From Rhodospirillales bacterium (lineage in GTDB: Bacteria > Pseudomonadota > Alphaproteobacteria > Rhodospirillales > Defluviicoccaceae): DNA of 64,000 nucleotides. The stretch spans positions 1,031,501 to 1,095,500 of the forward strand of contig JADJQT010000001.1 in assembly GCA_016712595.1 (NCBI GenBank). The letters run 5' to 3'. The position numbers and the translations under genes were made by a program. How positions within the stretch are numbered: the first letter of the stretch is position 1; every line of letters begins with the position of its first letter. The notes beneath the pieces are model-generated. The model was given only the letters and a program-made list of their open reading frames with translations, did no database searches and was not told the origin of the DNA. Shown here piece after piece: positions 19,269 through 29,809 of the stretch.

Positions 19269-19301
19269 AAAAAAGGCCCCGGGGCAGTGCGCCGGAGCCT
19301 T
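19269..19301 (-). terminator. Flagellin terminator
   Basis: Read leftward, AAGGCTCCGG pairs with CCGGGGCCTT (one G-U pair) around an 8-11 base loop and runs into six T. It lies 60 bases past the flagellin stop. Confidence 0.85.
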
Positions 19302-19361
19302 CTCTTTCGCGTTCGCAGGGGCGCGGCGGTAACCCGCCGCGTTCTTCGCGGGTTATCGTTC

Positions 19362-20576
19362 CTAGCCGCGGAACAGCGACAGGATCGAGCTCGGCTGGCT
19401 GTTGGCGATGCTGAGCGCCTGGATGCCAAGCTGCTGGCGCGTCTGCAGTGCCTGCAGGTTGGCGCTTTCCTCAGCCATGTCGGCATCGACGAGCTGACCC
19501 ACGCCAGTGGTCAGCGAGTCGGTCAGCGAGCTTACGAACTTCGCCGACGCGTCGAGGTAGTTGCTGGCGGTACCGAGGGCCGCGACCGCGGCATTGACCG
19601 TATCGATCGCCGAGTTGACCGCGGTGAACGCCGTGGAAGCCGCCGTGCCAATGGCGCCGGCCGTAAGGCCGCCGGCGGTGATGGTCTGGGTTGCCGCAGT
19701 CAACGTGCCGGAGCTGGAGACGTCGAACGAGCCATCCTCGTTGTTGACGACGGTGAAACCGGCATCGCGCATCACATCGAACAACTTGCCCAGGGTTTGT
19801 GAGGGCGTGTCACTCGCCGTGTCGCTGACGACGGCAAATGCGACGGTGCCGGCAGCCGCGTTCGGATCGGTCGTCGTGTCCGTCGCGGTGGTCAGCGCGT
19901 TGCCACCGCCATCGTTGATTTCAAAGGTGTAGTTGATCGCATTGCCGGCAGCATTGGTCATGGTCAGCGAAATCGTATCGCCCTCCGCGAACGCAAGGCC
20001 GTTAGACTGGGCGAAATTGACGCTGGTATTGCCGGTAACGCTGAGGCTGCCGATGCCGAGCGTCGCCGATGTCAGGTCCTGGGCGGCCACGTTGTAGGAG
20101 GCGATGCTTTCGCTGGTCGCCGACGTGCGATTGAGACCAGTAAGCACGTCGAGGCCATTGGCGTTGGTGCCGTCCAGCAGGTTGACGCCGTTGAACTGGG
20201 CGGCGGAAACGATGCTGTCGATGCTGCTGACGATGCTGTCCATGTCCTGCTGGATCTTGCCAAGGTCAACGTTCTGCTGCTGGCCTTCGGTGACCTTCGA
20301 CTTCAGCTCGTTCAGCTTGTCCGAGATCTGCTCGGCGGCGCTGAGTGCCACACCCGAGGTCGACTTGCCGAGCGCGATGCTCTGCGAGGCGGACTTCAGC
20401 CCGGCGATATCGCCGCGCATGCCCTGGGCGATGGTGAAGGTCGAGGCGTTGTCGGCCGCGCCCGCCACCTTCATGCCGGTGGTGATGCGGTTCTGGGTCG
20501 TCGACATCGCCTTCTGCGTGTTGTTCAGCGACTGCAGGGCGGCGAGGGCGTTGTTGTTGGTGACGACGGAAAACAT
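19362..20576 (-). CDS. Flagellin
   Basis: The 404-residue filament subunit. The conserved N-terminal D0/D1 helices (FSVVTNNNALAALQSLNN, then RITTGMKVAGAADNAS) and the C-terminal D1/D0 helices (QTRQQLGIQALSIANSQ to SILSLFRG) are intact. The variable middle, about 170-310, is rich in Thr, Ala and Asp and has no Cys. The start has GAAGGCAG about 6 bases upstream. A possible sigma-54 promoter lies at 20601-20618. flbT and flaF follow on the same strand, the normal alphaproteobacterial arrangement. Confidence 0.95.
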   Translation of the reverse strand: MFSVVTNNNALAALQSLNNTQKAMSTTQNRITTGMKVAGAADNASTFTIAQGMRGDIAGLKSASQSIALGKSTSGVALSAAEQISDKLNELKSKVTEGQQQNVDLGKIQQDMDSIVSSIDSIVSAAQFNGVNLLDGTNANGLDVLTGLNRTSATSESIASYNVAAQDLTSATLGIGSLSVTGNTSVNFAQSNGLAFAEGDTISLTMTNAAGNAINYTFEINDGGGNALTTATDTTTDPNAAAGTVAFAVVSDTASDTPSQTLGKLFDVMRDAGFTVVNNEDGSFDVSSSGTLTAATQTITAGGLTAGAIGTAASTAFTAVNSAIDTVNAAVAALGTASNYLDASAKFVSSLTDSLTTGVGQLVDADMAEESANLQALQTRQQLGIQALSIANSQPSSILSLFRG

Positions 20577-20600
20577 GGAAATCTGCCTTCAATCTCGAAG

Positions 20601-20618
20601 TTGCTGGAGATGTGCCGG
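20601..20618 (-). promoter_or_regulatory. Possible sigma-54 promoter of flagellin
   Basis: Read leftward the sequence CGGCACATCTCCAGCA has GG and GC elements spaced by 10 bases, as sigma-54 promoters require, and GGCAC matches the -24 box. It would give a leader of only about 15 bases before the flagellin start. Sigma-54 control of flagellin genes is known in Caulobacter; here it is inferred. Confidence 0.35.
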
Positions 20619-20801
20619 CTTGGCCGCGCGTCGCTTTGAGCGACTGAAGGAGGACGAGGCGCTGATGACGCCGTGGTCGATCCCGGCAGGGGTTCCTGCC
20701 TTGCCGCGGGCGAAAAGGTCCCGCTGGCAAGTCCGGATCATGCGCCCCGCCGGTTAAAAAAAGGTTAATCCGCGAGCGGCGGCGGCGCCTCACGGTGCGG
20801 A

Positions 20802-22574
20802 TCAGGGAACGGTCGCGGCGGCCGGCGGCACCGGCGTTTTCGCGGCCAGCGCTTCCAGTTGCTTTCGCGCATCGATCGAAAGATCGAGCGTAAGATCGCC
20901 CTTTTTCTCCGCCGTCAGCAGCCGGCGTGCCAGCTCCGGCCACAGCGGACGATTTGCATCAGGATTTTCCGCGATCGACCGGGTCGAAACGGCCCGCCAA
21001 GCAATTCTGCTTGCTGCCCCCGTGTCAGCGCGAGCGAGGTCGGTGAGATAGGCAGCGAGCGCGATATCGTAAGTCGCCTCGTCCGTGGTTAGCATTTCGC
21101 CGACGCAAGCGAAATTCGCAGAGATTGCCTCGACGAGGGCTGGTCTTCCCGGTTCGATTTCAACTCTGGGCAGGGGGTCAGTGATATCAATATTGCGCAT
21201 ATCGGCGAGAGATACATTGGTGACCTCGTCGAATATGGCCCCTTCAAAGTTGGCGCCCCGCAGGTCCGTAGCCTGCATCTGCGTGCTCCCGAGGGCGGCG
21301 CCTTGCATTTGCGCCTCAAGAAGAATCGCACCTTGCATATTCGCGCTCCCGAGACGTGCGTTCTGTAATTCCGCGCCGGTAAGATCTGCGCCCTGCATCC
21401 GCGCCACTGTCAAGTCCGCGCCCTGCATCTGGGCGCCCTGCAGGTTCGCGCCCTGCATCTGGGCGCCCTGCAGGTTCGCGCCTTGCATGTTTGCCGCGAG
21501 TAGGTGCGCTCCTTGAAGGCTCGCGCGTCGCAAAGATGCCCCGCGCAGGTCGGCGCCGGAAAAATCGGCGTCGAAGAACTCGCTTTCCTCGAAGTCGGCG
21601 AAGCGGAAGTTGCGGCCGCGCAGGAACAGTGCCTCGACGCGGATGAGCAGCTTGGCAAGATCGGCGCTCCCTGTGCGCAGTTCGTAGAGCACTTCGCCGT
21701 CCGGCCTTTCGGCGACCAGCAGCCGGTGGTCGAGCTTGAGATGGCGGCAACCCCAGCCGAGCTGGCCCATGAACGGACAAATGGTGTTGTCGAGCGGATG
21801 ATAGCGCCAGCCATGTGGCTTTCCTTCCGCCTCAGGTCCAGTGGTTGTGCTGTCCGGCGGCGGGATGCCGAGATAGACGGCGGCGAAGGCGAACAGCAGG
21901 GCGGCGGGAAGCCCGTTGCGGATCATCGCCCGCCAGCGGCCGGCGGACCGCCAATCCTGCTTGCGGCGATCCTGGCGGTACCAGAAATAGACGAGCGCCG
22001 AGAGGTCGAGCGCGAGGCAGCCGAAGTGGACGACGTAGGTGACGAAAGGGTTCTGGTAGCGCAGGAAGCTGATCTGGGTGGCGAGGAACACCAGCACCGG
22101 CACCACCACCAGCATGACCCAGACGACGATCTTGTAGAGCCGGCTGTGCAGGGTTGAGCCGTGGGACGAGGACCAGTACTGGATGAACTCGACATTGGCG
22201 AGCAGTTGGCGGCAGCGTTCCCGGTCCGGCTCGCGGGCAAGCGAGCTGCGCATCTCCTGATCGAGCAGCCGCAGGTTTTCCGCCAGCATGTCGTAGCGGA
22301 TCAGCGTGTGGACGTGCAGGAACAAGAACAGCAGCGGCGCCAGCGCGTAGGAGGCGAGGACGGGGATCTTGACGCCGAGCTGGGAGAACTCGACGGAGGT
22401 GCCACGCAGCAGCACCTCGTCGGAGGTGGCGATCACCGTCGCCGTAAGGTAGACGGCGATGGCGAGCACGAACAGCCCGCCGGTCTGGGCGGCCTTGGCG
22501 CCGTCGTTGATCGAGGCGATCAGGCTGGCGATGTAGGCCGGCGGCTCGAAGCCGGCGCGCACCCGCGGGCGCAT
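20802..22574 (-). CDS. Membrane protein with pentapeptide-repeat domain
   Basis: A 590-residue protein of unknown role. The N-terminal half (about 25-275) has four hydrophobic helices: FVLAIAVYLTATVIAT, then IPVLASYALAPLLFLFLHV, IVVWVMLVVVPVLVFLA and one or two more before PPPDSTTTGP. Next comes a stretch of about 100 residues with several Cys and Trp, then a pentapeptide-repeat helix of about 30 repeats (about 315-450) with motifs such as ADLRGASLRRASLQGA, in which Met and Gln are unusually frequent (MQGAN, MQGAD). A helical C-terminal part ends at 20802. Pentapeptide helices usually serve as protein-binding scaffolds. The gene stands alone between flagellin and the phosphofructokinase. Confidence 0.8.
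   Translation of the reverse strand: MRPRVRAGFEPPAYIASLIASINDGAKAAQTGGLFVLAIAVYLTATVIATSDEVLLRGTSVEFSQLGVKIPVLASYALAPLLFLFLHVHTLIRYDMLAENLRLLDQEMRSSLAREPDRERCRQLLANVEFIQYWSSSHGSTLHSRLYKIVVWVMLVVVPVLVFLATQISFLRYQNPFVTYVVHFGCLALDLSALVYFWYRQDRRKQDWRSAGRWRAMIRNGLPAALLFAFAAVYLGIPPPDSTTTGPEAEGKPHGWRYHPLDNTICPFMGQLGWGCRHLKLDHRLLVAERPDGEVLYELRTGSADLAKLLIRVEALFLRGRNFRFADFEESEFFDADFSGADLRGASLRRASLQGAHLLAANMQGANLQGAQMQGANLQGAQMQGADLTVARMQGADLTGAELQNARLGSANMQGAILLEAQMQGAALGSTQMQATDLRGANFEGAIFDEVTNVSLADMRNIDITDPLPRVEIEPGRPALVEAISANFACVGEMLTTDEATYDIALAAYLTDLARADTGAASRIAWRAVSTRSIAENPDANRPLWPELARRLLTAEKKGDLTLDLSIDARKQLEALAAKTPVPPAAATVP
21421..21480. repeat. Exact 30-bp tandem duplication
   Basis: Two identical 30-base units, 21421-21450 and 21451-21480, encode ten residues (two pentapeptides) each. 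This looks like a recent in-frame expansion of the pentapeptide domain. Confidence 0.95.
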
Positions 22575-22647
22575 GTTCCATCCCCCTCATCCTGCAACCG
22601 CAAGACGCTACGCCAGCTCCGCTCGCCCGTCCAGCCGGCGCTGACGC

Positions 22648-22682
22648 AAAAAGCGCGCGGCCCCTGTTGCGGGACCGCGCGC
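22648..22682 (-). terminator. Phosphofructokinase terminator
   Basis: Read leftward, GCGCGCGGTCCC pairs with GGGGCCGCGCGC around a 6-base loop and is followed by five T. It lies 30 bases past the stop of the phosphofructokinase gene. Confidence 0.85.
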
Positions 22683-22711
22683 CTTAAGTTGCGAGCCGAT
22701 GCGCCGGCGGA

Positions 22712-23941
22712 TCAGCCGACGTTGAGGATTTTCGGCACCTTGTTGAGGCGCAGCCGTGAGACCTCCGGCATGCCGGATCCCAGCAGCGGGCGCAGGTAGA
22801 GCAGGAACTTGTCGGTGACGTCGTGGCCGTTGGCGGCGATGAACTCGTCCGGCATCACCTTGGTCTTGGCGGCGATGTTCTGCAGCGCCGTCAAGTGGTA
22901 GTCGACCGAGTAGAAGCCGGTGCGGTGGATGGTCACCGAGCCGGAATGGTTGCCCTCGCTGTCGCCGAAATGGGCGTACTGCACCGCCTTTTCGCCGACT
23001 TCACGGGCCTCGCGCTGGTCGACGTCGGACACGCAACCGAGGAACGAGCGTTGCAGGTAGCCGAAGGTATCGCCCCGCACCCGCTTGATGTTGCTGTTCT
23101 GCTTGATGTGATCGGTGAGCAGGTCAGCGAGCGCGCCGGTGCCGGAGAGCTGGACGTTGCCGTGCGCGTCCTTCTCGACGTTCTTGGCGAGCTTGGTGGC
23201 GATCGGATCGCCGGCCTCGTCGTGGATACCCTCGGAGACGGCGACGATGCAGCGGCCGTACTTGTTGTAGACGGTGGTGACGTCCTTGACGAACTCGTCG
23301 AGGCTAAACACCCGCTCCGGCACGTAGATCAGGTGCGGGCCGTCGTCCTCGAACTTGCGCCCGAGCGCCGAGGCGGCGGTGAGGAACCCGGCGTGCCGGC
23401 CCATGACCACGGCGACGTAGACGCCCGGCAGCGCCCGGTTGTCGAGATTGGCGCCGGCGAAAGCGAGGGCGACGAAGCGCGCCGCCGACGGAAAGCCCGG
23501 CGTGTGATCGTTGATCACGAGGTCGTTGTCGATGGTCTTGGGGATGTGCACGCAGCACAGCGGATAGTCCGCCGATCTCGCCTGCTCGTGCAGGATGCGG
23601 GCGGTATCCGAGGAGTCATTGCCGCCGATGTAGAAGAAGGTCTCGATGCCGTGGGCGCGCAACACCTTGAAAATCTCGGCGCAATACTTCTCGTCCGGCT
23701 TATCGCGGGTCGAGCCGAGACCCGAGGTGGGGGTGTTGGCGACCATCTCGAGGTTATGGGTGGTCTCACGCGTGAGGTCGAGGAAATCCTCGTTGATGAT
23801 GCCGCGAACGCCGTGATAGGCGCCGTAAACCCGCTCGACCGAGGGAATTTTGCGGGATTCGATCACCGCGCCGACCATCGATTCATTGATGACCGCCGTC
23901 GGCCCGCCCCCCTGCGCGACAAGCACTTTGCCGTGCAACAT
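22712..23941 (-). CDS. PPi-dependent 6-phosphofructokinase
   Basis: A 409-residue PFK-family enzyme that interconverts fructose 6-phosphate and fructose 1,6-bisphosphate. The N-terminal QGGGPTAVINES, the phosphate-site GGNDSSDTA and the catalytic HIPKTIDNDL are seen. A Ser/Asp pair rather than GDGT in the phosphate loop and Lys in PKTIDND are marks of the PPi-using group, so the reaction is probably reversible. VMGRHAGFLTAAS is the substrate loop. The gene is transcribed alone with its own terminator. PPi use would spare ATP under low-energy conditions. Confidence 0.88.
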   Translation of the reverse strand: MLHGKVLVAQGGGPTAVINESMVGAVIESRKIPSVERVYGAYHGVRGIINEDFLDLTRETTHNLEMVANTPTSGLGSTRDKPDEKYCAEIFKVLRAHGIETFFYIGGNDSSDTARILHEQARSADYPLCCVHIPKTIDNDLVINDHTPGFPSAARFVALAFAGANLDNRALPGVYVAVVMGRHAGFLTAASALGRKFEDDGPHLIYVPERVFSLDEFVKDVTTVYNKYGRCIVAVSEGIHDEAGDPIATKLAKNVEKDAHGNVQLSGTGALADLLTDHIKQNSNIKRVRGDTFGYLQRSFLGCVSDVDQREAREVGEKAVQYAHFGDSEGNHSGSVTIHRTGFYSVDYHLTALQNIAAKTKVMPDEFIAANGHDVTDKFLLYLRPLLGSGMPEVSRLRLNKVPKILNVG

Positions 23942-24212
23942 GACTTGCTGCCTCCGCTATCTTTTGGAGCTGAAATGGATTCCCGCTCGTTAAGGTGAAT
24001 GCCCGCCATTCTGGCGCGCGATCGGCGATTTGCGTCGCCGCCGACCTTTTGCCGGACCGTACCACGCGTCGCCGGATGGTCAAAGGTGAAAAGCCCGCGG
24101 GAAATCGGACTGATGTGCGTGCCCAAGCGCACCGTCCGGACCAACTTCCTGCACAGCGGCACGCGCGAGGTTCTTGCTTTTGCCCGCAGCCCCGGCTACC
24201 AGAGACACGCCT

Positions 24213-24288
24213 GACCCCATCGTCTAGAGGCCTAGGACACCACCCTTTCAAGGTGGTAACACGGGTTCGAATCCCGTTGGGGTCGCCA
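24213..24288 (+). tRNA. tRNA-Glu (anticodon TTC)
   Basis: The 7-base acceptor stem GACCCCA (24213-24219) pairs with TGGGGTC (24278-24284). The anticodon stem CCACC/GGTGG holds the loop CTTTCAA, giving anticodon TTC. The T arm CGGGTTCGAATCCCG is perfect. G as base 73 and an encoded CCA end at 24288 follow. All arms are normal. Confidence 0.97.
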
Positions 24289-24625
24289 GCCGCGCAGACA
24301 TTGGTTCAGCATGGGTTTTCCGTGCGTCTGCGGCGTTGCCGGATCGGCTTTGCGGTTCGGGAGCAGGCACGATAAACGCGCAGCGTTTGGGCGTCCTCAA
24401 GGCGTGTGTGAGGGCCAGATCCATCGGCAAACCTCCGCCGAAGCTCCTATTGCAACTGCTCACCATCTGCGCTTGAACCATTCCCGGAAATGCTTAATGT
24501 GATCGTTGCATTCCCATTTTACCCGGGTTGAGCCTGGGCGTTAGCGCATTCGTCCGCCATCGTTCGTTCGAGAGAGGATCGCTGAGCGGAGAGTCGATCA
24601 AACCAATCAGTGCGAGGGACCATAA
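24289..24625. other. Intergenic gap between tRNA-Glu and pckG
   Basis: No gene is supported. A loose inverted repeat (CGCAGAC at 24293-24299, GTCTGCG at 24326-24332) just after the tRNA could help end its transcript. The promoter of pckG must be here but no clear boxes are seen. GAGGGA a few bases before 24626 is the ribosome site. Confidence 0.5.
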
Positions 24626-26467
<1,842 letters not shown>

Positions 26468-26544
26468 ATCCAGCCCACCATTCGAACGGCACTGCATCAA
26501 GGCTTACGGCCGGTCCCCTGGGGTCGGCCGTGACAATGCAAAAG

Positions 26545-26572
26545 AAAAGGCCCCGATCGCGGGGCCTTTTTT
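26545..26572 (+). terminator. pckG terminator
   Basis: An 11-base perfect stem AAAAGGCCCCG / CGGGGCCTTTT with loop ATCG is followed by more T. The A and T runs on both sides make it potentially active in both directions, shielding pckG from the insertion cluster. Confidence 0.9.
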
Positions 26573-26639
26573 ATTGGTGTGATCGCGGTAAATCGTTTCG
26601 ATCGTGGCGCCCGAACGGCCGGTGGGGCTCGCGCCACTT

Positions 26640-27660
26640 TAGAGCGGTTTCCACTCACTCTGGCTCATATCCTGCGGGGGTGAAGAAGTTTGCGCATTCG
26701 GCTGGTGTGAATAGATCGATGAGCGAGCCGATGGTGCGCCAGAGGCCGTCGACGGTGCGTTCGGCGGCTTTTCGGAGCAGGGGCTTCAGCTTGGCGAACG
26801 CGTTTTCGATCGGGTTGGAGTCCGGGCTGTAGGGGGCAGGAACCGCAACTCAGCGCCGGCGGCTTTGATCGCCGTGCGGACGGCGGGCGATTTGTGGCTT
26901 GAGAGATTGTCCATGATCACGATGTCGCCTGGCTTGAGCTCGTGCACGAGGATCTGGTCGACATAGGCATCGAAGGCCCGCTGGTTGATCGGGGCGTCCA
27001 GCACCATGGGCGCGACGATGCCCGACAGCCGCAGACCGGCGACGAACGTCGTCGTCTTCCAGTGGCCAAACGGCACGCCTATGCGCAGCCGTTCACCGCG
27101 CGGGGCGCGGCCATGGGTGCGTGCGATGGCGGTGGACGCCCAGGTCTCGTCGATGAACACCAAGCGGTCCGGATCGAGATCGGGCTGCGCCTCGAACCAT
27201 GCCAGCCGGCGCATCAGGACATCCGCACGGTCCTGCTCGGTCGCGTGTCCGGTCTTTTTTGCGCGTGATGCCGCGGCGCTGGAAGAAACGGTGGACGGTA
27301 CGGATGCCGACCGGCGTGCCCCGTTCGGCCAACTGACGCTGCACTTCGACCAGCGTGATGTCACGCTGCTCTTTCCACAGGCCCAGGATGAAGCCCGCCT
27401 GCGCTTCAATCCGGTGCGAATTCTTGTCGCCGCCCTGCGGCTTCGGCGCAAAATCCTCCGTCTTGCGCCGTCGCGCGTGCCACCGGATCGCCGTCGATGG
27501 CGCAACGCCGAACCGCGCCGCGGCTTGGCGACAGCTCAGTCCTTCATCCTCGATCGCCGCGATCACCCGGCGGCGCAGATCCATCGAAAGTCCCAGACCC
27601 ATGCATGCTGGCCTCCATCCCCAGCACGCAGCTTGAATCAGAAAATCAACCTCTTGGGAA
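26640..27660 (-). mobile_element. IS630-type insertion sequence, copy A (broken)
   Basis: The left end is marked by TA followed by GAGCGGTTTC at 26640-26651, a motif that recurs at the ends of copy B (29684 and, inverted, 32103). TA duplication is typical of IS630. The transposase reads leftward through the element. No matching inverted end is found on the right; the element appears cut where the IS91-like element begins, so the right limit is approximate. Confidence 0.7.
26655..27602 (-). pseudogene. IS630-family transposase, two frame changes
   Basis: The N-terminal helix-turn-helix part begins at the ATG at 27602 (MDLRRRVIAAIEDEG at residue 7, CRQAAARFGVAPSTAIRW) with GGAGG upstream. The frame changes at an A6 run near 27257-27262, inside GITRKK. 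This could be programmed frameshifting, since copy B has an A7 at the same point. The catalytic domain continues with FIDETWASTAIART and VIMDNLSSHKS, two of the DDE residues. A second break lies at the C5 run at 26834-26838: one missing C splits FLPP from the downstream YSPDSNPIENAFAKL, which carries the final Glu. The part beyond reads to a TGA at 26655. As written the protein lacks a joined DDE triad. Confidence 0.8.
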
Positions 27661-27667
27661 TCTGGAG

Positions 27668-27726
27668 GCTTCTGTGAGGTCGCGGACGAGGTCTTCGGCG
27701 TGCGCTGGCGCGACCTCATCGAAGCC
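27668..27726. repeat. Long imperfect palindrome at IS91-like end
   Basis: GGCTTC and GAGGTCGCG on the left pair with CGCGACCTC and GAAGCC on the right, with 3-base mismatched bulges between the two blocks and a 24-base loop. It abuts the 16-base repeat at 27727-27742. A subterminal hairpin is expected at ends of IS91/Helitron-type rolling-circle elements. Confidence 0.6.
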
Positions 27727-27742
27727 GGATTGAACGAACCCG
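27727..27742 (+). repeat. 16-bp inverted repeat, left copy
   Basis: GGATTGAACGAACCCG, exact reverse complement of 29639-29654. Flanking bases differ between the two copies, so identity stops at 16 bases. Confidence 0.9.
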
Positions 27743-27999
27743 CGGATGGCCGAGCTATGGGGATTGTTGCTGCGTCTGGTGGTCCGAGACCGCTTTCGGG
27801 CGGCTCGGCATGGGGATCGATCCGGCGCGGTCGAGGCCGGCGACGCCGGGCGGTTGGTGGCAGCAGTGAGCTGAACCGGGGTTTCGTGGGGCGCCGCGCC
27901 GGACCTGGTGCTGCCGGAACGGTTGTTGGGCAAGACGATGGGTGCCGGCACACGGCAGCATCGGTGCTGGACAGGCGGGGCAGCAAGGGTGGCGGCCAC

Positions 28000-28671
28000 T
28001 CATGAAGTGTCCTGCCGGAACGAGGGTTGCGGCGGCGGCCTCAGAAGGATGGCGAAGGTGATCATCGGGCCGCCGCAGCAGGGGCAGCGATCGAACGCGC
28101 TTGTAAGTTGCTTCTGCTCGGGTGGGACCTTGGTCTCGGGATCGACCGTCGGCGAGGCGGCCAGCAGCTCGCGGCGGAGCGCCAGCTTTGCTGCCTGTTG
28201 GTGATTGGCGAGGAAGCCGTAATGGCGGATGCGATGGAAGCCGTCCGGCAGGGTGTGGAGCAGGAAGCGGCGGATGAATTCATCGGCAGCGAGAACCATC
28301 AGCTTCGCCTTGCCGTGGTGGCGATAGTCCTTCCAGCGGAAGGCGACGTCGCTGCCCGTCACCTCGACCGAGCGCGAATTGGCGATGGCGACGCGGTGGG
28401 TGTAGCGACCGAGATAGGCCAGCACCTGTTCCGGGCCACCGAACGGCGGCTTCGCATAGACCACCCATTCGACGCGCCGCAGGTCGCGGAGGCGACGAAC
28501 GAAGCCGCAGTCGGCGCAGCTCTCGGCATGGCCGCCCAGCGCCGCCGTCCGGCACAGCGTGATGGCGCTGATCACCCGCCGTTCGACCCGGCCGAGGTGA
28601 GCGTGATGCATGCGCCGATAGGCCTCGCCGTGGCGGCGGAAGACATCCGCCACTTCCCATGTCGCCGCCAT
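28000..28671 (-). pseudogene. IS91-family (Y2) transposase, internal deletion
   Basis: The 223-residue frame begins with the family N-terminus (WEVADVFRRHGEAYRRMHH, and the zinc-finger start CADCGFVRR) and then jumps straight to the C-terminal part (LRRVEWVVYAKPPFGGPEQV, YLGRYTHRVAIANSR with a catalytic Tyr, then CPCCGG). Full IS91 transposases have well over a hundred further residues between these blocks, including the zinc-finger remainder and the HUH metal site. The deletion is in frame near 28495. The product cannot nick DNA on its own and is probably dead. It begins 12 bases past the recombinase stop. Confidence 0.8.
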
Positions 28672-28683
28672 CGCGCGGCCGGA

Positions 28684-29544
28684 TCAGGCGGGCGGCACGA
28701 CCTCCAGCGTGAGGCGGTCGAGCGGGCTCTGCGTATGCCGGATCAGGCCGTTCGAGACCCGCGTGTAGCGCGCCGTGCTCGACAGGTTGGCATGGCCAAG
28801 CAGCACCTGGATGATGCGGGTGTCGGTGCCGTTCTCCAGCAGGTGGGTGGCGAAGCTGTGCCGCAGCGTGTGCACCGTCACCCGCTTCGCAAGTCCGGCC
28901 GCGGCGCAGGCGGAGCGGCAGGCCGCATGCAGCACCTGGACGTCGACCGGCTTCGTCTCATCGCGGCCGGGGAACAGCCAGTGGCTGGGCCGGGCCAGAC
29001 GCCAGTAGGTGCGCAGGATGCCCAGAAGCTGGGCCGACAGCATGACGGTGCGGTCCTTGCCGCCCTTGCCATGCTCGACCCGGATCACCATCCGCGCGCT
29101 GTCGATATCAGCAAGCTTCAGACCGACCGCCTCGGACGCCCGCAGCCCCGCCGCATAGGCCGTCGTCAACGCCACGCGGGTCTTCAGGCTCGGCACCGCC
29201 TCGAGAAAGCGCACCACTTCATCGGCATTCAGCACCACCGGCAGCGTGCGCGGCTCGCGTGCATAAGGGATGCGCTCCGGGATCTCACCGTGCCCCAGCG
29301 TGACGCCGTAGAAGAACCGCAGCGCACACACCGTCTGGTTCAGCGCCGGCCACGAAATGCCGGTCGACACCAGATGGACCTGGAACGCCCGCACGTCCTC
29401 CAGGCCAAGCTGGTCCGGCGAGCGACCAAAGTGGCCGCTGAACTTGCTGACCGCGTGAAGATAGGATCGTTGCGTCGCCAATGACAGATTGCGGACGGTC
29501 ATGTCCTCGACCATGCGGCGGCGCAGAGGGCTCATCTCGGCCAT
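28684..29544 (-). CDS. Tyrosine recombinase associated with IS91 element
   Basis: A 286-residue phage-integrase-family protein. The core-binding domain spans about 1-95 (NLSLATQRSYLHAVSKFSGHF). The catalytic domain has all active residues: Arg in AAGLRASEAVGL, Lys in GKGGKDRTVML, HTLRHSFATHLLENG, LLGHANLSSTARYTRV with the nucleophile Tyr. It appears intact. Such XerC/D-like recombinases often travel with IS91-type transposases in proteobacteria. It differs clearly from the chromosomal xerD at 12965-13981. Confidence 0.88.
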   Translation of the reverse strand: MAEMSPLRRRMVEDMTVRNLSLATQRSYLHAVSKFSGHFGRSPDQLGLEDVRAFQVHLVSTGISWPALNQTVCALRFFYGVTLGHGEIPERIPYAREPRTLPVVLNADEVVRFLEAVPSLKTRVALTTAYAAGLRASEAVGLKLADIDSARMVIRVEHGKGGKDRTVMLSAQLLGILRTYWRLARPSHWLFPGRDETKPVDVQVLHAACRSACAAAGLAKRVTVHTLRHSFATHLLENGTDTRIIQVLLGHANLSSTARYTRVSNGLIRHTQSPLDRLTLEVVPPA

Positions 29545-29638
29545 CGCGGTGCTCCTGTCTGAGGATCGGGCTTCAACACGCCGTAATCCTCCCAGACGGG
29601 AGCCGCCCCCGCTAACCGATCACCCCACCCCACGACAC

Positions 29639-29654
29639 CGGGTTCGTTCAATCC
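29639..29654 (-). repeat. 16-bp inverted repeat, right copy
   Basis: CGGGTTCGTTCAATCC on the + strand, exact reverse complement of 27727-27742. It lies 95 bases upstream of the recombinase start. Confidence 0.9.
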
Positions 29655-29809
29655 CCACCGATCACATGAATGTCCACAGACCCTAGAGCGGTTTCACGGT
29701 GAGTAGAATCTGGATTCCCCCGGGGGGGGGGGGTTGTGTGATTATGGGATGGCCCGCCCCTTTCTGCGGCATCCGGTAGGATGGCGCCTTGAGGAAGGAG
29801 GGGACGGGC

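Larger units (their letters stand above)
27668..29654 (-). mobile_element. IS91-like element with tyrosine recombinase
   Basis: The element holds a tyrosine recombinase (28684-29544) followed by an internally deleted IS91-family transposase (28000-28671), both leftward. The 16-mer GGATTGAACGAACCCG at 27727-27742 recurs exactly in inverted form at 29639-29654, enclosing both genes. A 59-base palindrome lies just outside the left copy. Between 27743 and 28000 no gene is supported. IS91 elements do not usually have long terminal inverted repeats, so the 16-mers may be recombinase sites rather than transposon ends. Limits are inferred. Confidence 0.6.

Noticed and set aside
21421..21480. Tandem 30-mers as a possible CRISPR remnant
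   Set aside because: The two units are directly adjacent and in frame inside the pentapeptide domain, with no spacer.
24213..24288. tRNA-Glu as integration site of an island
   Set aside because: No duplicated tRNA 3' end was found near the insertion cluster or elsewhere in the window, and pckG, a housekeeping gene, lies directly downstream.
27743..27999. An open frame of about 117 codons between IS630 copy A and the IS91 transposase
   Set aside because: It crosses the palindrome and the 16-bp repeat, has no ribosome site and resembles no family; treated as non-coding element DNA.
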